From: Candidatus Brevefilum sp.
Lineage (GTDB): Bacteria; Chloroflexota; Anaerolineae; Anaerolineales; Anaerolineaceae
Direction of reading: 5' to 3'
DNA: 7,938 bases
Assembly (NCBI GenBank): GCA_007135845.1
Contig: SLIC01000101.1
Coordinates: 1-7,938, forward strand
Shown here: piece after piece, positions 6,210-7,938 of the stretch
Numbering within the stretch: the first letter of the stretch is position 1
How the letters are laid out: each line of letters begins with the position of its first letter
Notes under the pieces: generated by a model
Seen by the model: the letters and a program-made list of their open reading frames with translations, nothing else
The model's database searches: none
What the model was told of the DNA's origin: nothing
Position numbers and translations under genes: made by a program

Positions 6210-6276
6210 TCTTTATAGATAAATTCACACCAGGTAAATTTCCTGATGATTCAAATTGTGCTCCAAAGGGGAAACT

Positions 6277-6945
6277 ATGAAAAATATAATTCATCGTAAT
6301 CATATCACGATCACGATCTTTATTGGATTGGTGATCCTGATTATTCTTAATGGCTGTAACCCTCAGGCTGACCAAAAGATTGAACAATCCTTACCCGAGA
6401 TCAGGATTGGTTACTGCATAACCATGGAAACCCATGTGCAAAGCCTGGCTGAGGTTCATCAAAATGTGATTCCCGTCTTGTATGAGAACTCAGCTGCGGC
6501 GATGCAAGCCCTACACGCAGACAATGTACAGGCCAGTATAATCGGCAGAAGCGCGTGGGAGCACGAGATTTTTGAAGACCTGCGGTTGCTGCTGATGGAC
6601 GACGGTTTGACCTTAATTGTTCAGCAGCCAGGGTTAATCCGTTATGAAGATGTGCCGAAAATCCGCATTTTGACCAGCGAAGATGAGGTAGCCGTGCAAT
6701 CGTTGATCCCTATTCTAACCAATGTGGTTTTCTATGACGATTTCGACCTGATGCTGGCAGATGTAGACGCCTCCGTCGCTGTACTTTTGCGCTGGAGCCA
6801 GATTTCTCCAACAGACAACCTGCTGATACCGGTTGACCCGACGGGATTGAAAACACCAGGTTTTCGCTCCCCCCATCTTTACTACCTGGCACCAATGGAA
6901 ACGACACTATCCCCTTTATTAACTGCCTTATCGGAAGATTCCTGA
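6277..6945 (+). CDS. Putative lipoprotein, possibly a short periplasmic-binding-like protein
   Basis: This protein of 222 residues begins with a signal peptide (hydrophobic core about 10-24) ending in the lipobox LNGC (Cys27), so it is probably lipid-anchored outside the membrane. The mature part starts with a beta-strand PEIRIGYCITM (a second cysteine at 47) and continues with alternating strands and helices. The stretches AMQALHADNVQASIIGR and LRLLLMDDGLTLIVQQPG resemble type 2 periplasmic-binding folds. At about 195 mature residues it is shorter than a typical binding protein, and no ABC permease or ATPase is adjacent. The frame extends to a TTG at 6256, but ATG at 6277 has AAAGGGG with a 5-base spacer and gives a proper signal peptide. 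It lies 67 bases after the ferredoxin-like gene on the same strand, and is followed by a terminator. The lipoprotein call is good; the fold and ligand are guesses. Confidence 0.75.
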   Translation: MKNIIHRNHITITIFIGLVILIILNGCNPQADQKIEQSLPEIRIGYCITMETHVQSLAEVHQNVIPVLYENSAAAMQALHADNVQASIIGRSAWEHEIFEDLRLLLMDDGLTLIVQQPGLIRYEDVPKIRILTSEDEVAVQSLIPILTNVVFYDDFDLMLADVDASVAVLLRWSQISPTDNLLIPVDPTGLKTPGFRSPHLYYLAPMETTLSPLLTALSEDS

Positions 6946-6983
6946 TAAGGGCAAGGTTGGTGACCATTATTAAAAGCAGAAAA

Positions 6984-7008
6984 GGCGAGGTCAACCACCT
7001 CGCCCTTT
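6984..7008. terminator. Bidirectional intrinsic terminator between convergent genes
   Basis: A perfect 8-base-pair stem, GGCGAGGT (6984-6991) and ACCTCGCC (6997-7004), encloses a 5-base loop. Read on the plus strand it is followed by CTTT only. Read on the minus strand it is followed by a T-rich tail (TTTTCTGCTTTTAA, complement of about 6970-6983), so it serves the ACR3 gene better. It lies between two converging genes and can serve both. Confidence 0.85.
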
Positions 7009-7057
7009 AGCCATTCATTCAATACCGTTCTCTTATATCGATTATTACGGTATGTAC

Positions 7058-7938
7058 TTATTGTCCAGGTATTTGTGCTGCTGGCTCAAGTTTCTTTTCT
7101 CGCCCAGGGAACATGTGTTTGGTGCGTTTTGATATCTCAACCAGCAGCAGCATGACCGGCACCTCAATTAGGATGCCTACCACCACTGCCAGCGCCGCAC
7201 CGGACCCTAACCCGAACAGCATCACCGCTGTAGCAAAAGCCACTTCGAAATGGTTGGAGGTTCCAATCATGCCGACCGGTACGGCATCCTCATAGGGCAG
7301 TTTAAACCAGCGGGACATACCAAAATAACTGAAAACAAAAATGATAATGATCTGGATGATCAACACGATGCTGATCCACAAAATCGTTAGTGGATTTTCG
7401 ATGATCACATCACCTTTGAAGGAGAACAACAACACCAGGGTGACCAATAGCGCGGCAATGGAAATGGGGGTCAGCCATTTGACAAAGTGCTCATTGAACC
7501 AATCCAAACCCTTGGTTTTCAAGATATATCGCCGTGAGAAATATCCGCAGACCAATGGGAGCGCCACATAGATCAACACTGAAAACAGGATCGTTTGCCA
7601 GGGGATGAACATGCCAATACCGCCTAATAACAAGCCTGCCAGTGGAGCAAAGAAGAACAACATTGTTAATGAATTTATTGCAGACATCACCAACGTCAGC
7701 TCATTATTGGCCTTCGCCAGGTAACTCCACATCAGCACCATGGCTGTACAGGGTGCCACACCCAGTAAAATAGCGCCGGACACATAACTGCGCCACAATT
7801 CTACTTCTTGCCCGGTAGTGCTGAGCACCTCTGTTCCTGGCATGAGGGGACGGAACACCACACCTAATAGCAGGATGGCTAACCCATACTTGGTAAAAGG
7901 TTTGATCAACCAGTTGATCACCAGGGAAATGATCACCG
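7058..7938 (-). CDS. arsB/acr3: ACR3 family arsenite efflux transporter, 5'-truncated by window end
   Basis: About 293 C-terminal residues of an integral membrane transporter of the ACR3 (BART) family, which expels arsenite, and in some members antimonite, driven by the proton gradient. The frame runs off the window edge; the GTG at 7936 is an internal valine, since the visible sequence begins at the family's SLVINWLIKPF segment, so roughly 60-80 residues are missing. Counting from that valine, the hallmark GVAPCTAMVLMWSYL contains Cys63, the counterpart of the essential arsenite-binding cysteine, and IGTSNHFEVAFATAV is present. GILIEVPVML contains Glu258, which probably matches the essential late-helix glutamate described in ACR3 proteins. 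About eight membrane segments are visible. The C-terminal tail is short and basic (KRTKHMFPGREKK). The gene ends about 50 bases from a bidirectional terminator. Other ars genes such as arsR may lie upstream, outside the window. Confidence 0.96.
   Translation of the reverse strand, partial: VIISLVINWLIKPFTKYGLAILLLGVVFRPLMPGTEVLSTTGQEVELWRSYVSGAILLGVAPCTAMVLMWSYLAKANNELTLVMSAINSLTMLFFFAPLAGLLLGGIGMFIPWQTILFSVLIYVALPLVCGYFSRRYILKTKGLDWFNEHFVKWLTPISIAALLVTLVLLFSFKGDVIIENPLTILWISIVLIIQIIIIFVFSYFGMSRWFKLPYEDAVPVGMIGTSNHFEVAFATAVMLFGLGSGAALAVVVGILIEVPVMLLLVEISKRTKHMFPGREKKLEPAAQIPGQ

Overview
The window is an ordinary-looking bacterial chromosome segment of moderate GC with a mix of membrane, redox and iron-sulfur genes. 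The combination of a DUF3179 lipoprotein, a CcdA-type membrane protein, a membrane-anchored DsbA-like oxidoreductase and a stand-alone SufE suggests a Chloroflexota (Anaerolineae-like) bacterium. This is inference from gene content; no rRNA or other marker gene is present.

Layout. Positions 3-923 (+) hold the 3' part of a gene of unrecognised family. It converges on a two-gene minus-strand operon: a DUF3179 lipoprotein (1968-3188) followed by a CcdA/DsbD-type thiol-electron transporter (1045-1941). After a 159-base divergent intergenic region, a DsbA-family thioredoxin-fold protein with a membrane anchor runs on the plus strand (3360-4061). Next come a sigma-70 family (ECF-like) sigma factor (4138-4791) and, 5 bases later, a small soluble zinc-binding anti-sigma-like protein (4797-5087). 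A very C-rich, G-poor spacer of about 114 bases precedes a SufE / dicluster-ferredoxin pair (5215-5667, 5673-6209) and a short lipoprotein (6277-6945). A strong bidirectional terminator hairpin separates this from a convergent ACR3-family arsenite efflux gene (7058 to beyond 7938, minus strand), which is cut by the window end.

How the parts may work together. CcdA moves reducing equivalents across the membrane, the DsbA-like protein is a thiol oxidase/isomerase on the outer side, and DUF3179 carries a conserved-looking CPLC motif outside the membrane. Together they look like an extracytoplasmic thiol-redox cassette. The adjacent sigma/anti-sigma pair has the H-x3-C-x2-C signature of zinc anti-sigma factors, some of which (RsrA) sense disulfide stress, so thiol-redox control of the neighbourhood is a reasonable but unproven hypothesis. 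The sigma gene shows a perfect TATAAT placed so that transcription would start at the ATG itself, with an in-frame stop just upstream, which points to a leaderless mRNA.

No tRNA, rRNA, CRISPR array, insertion sequence or prophage gene was seen. No gene-free stretch exceeds 160 bases.
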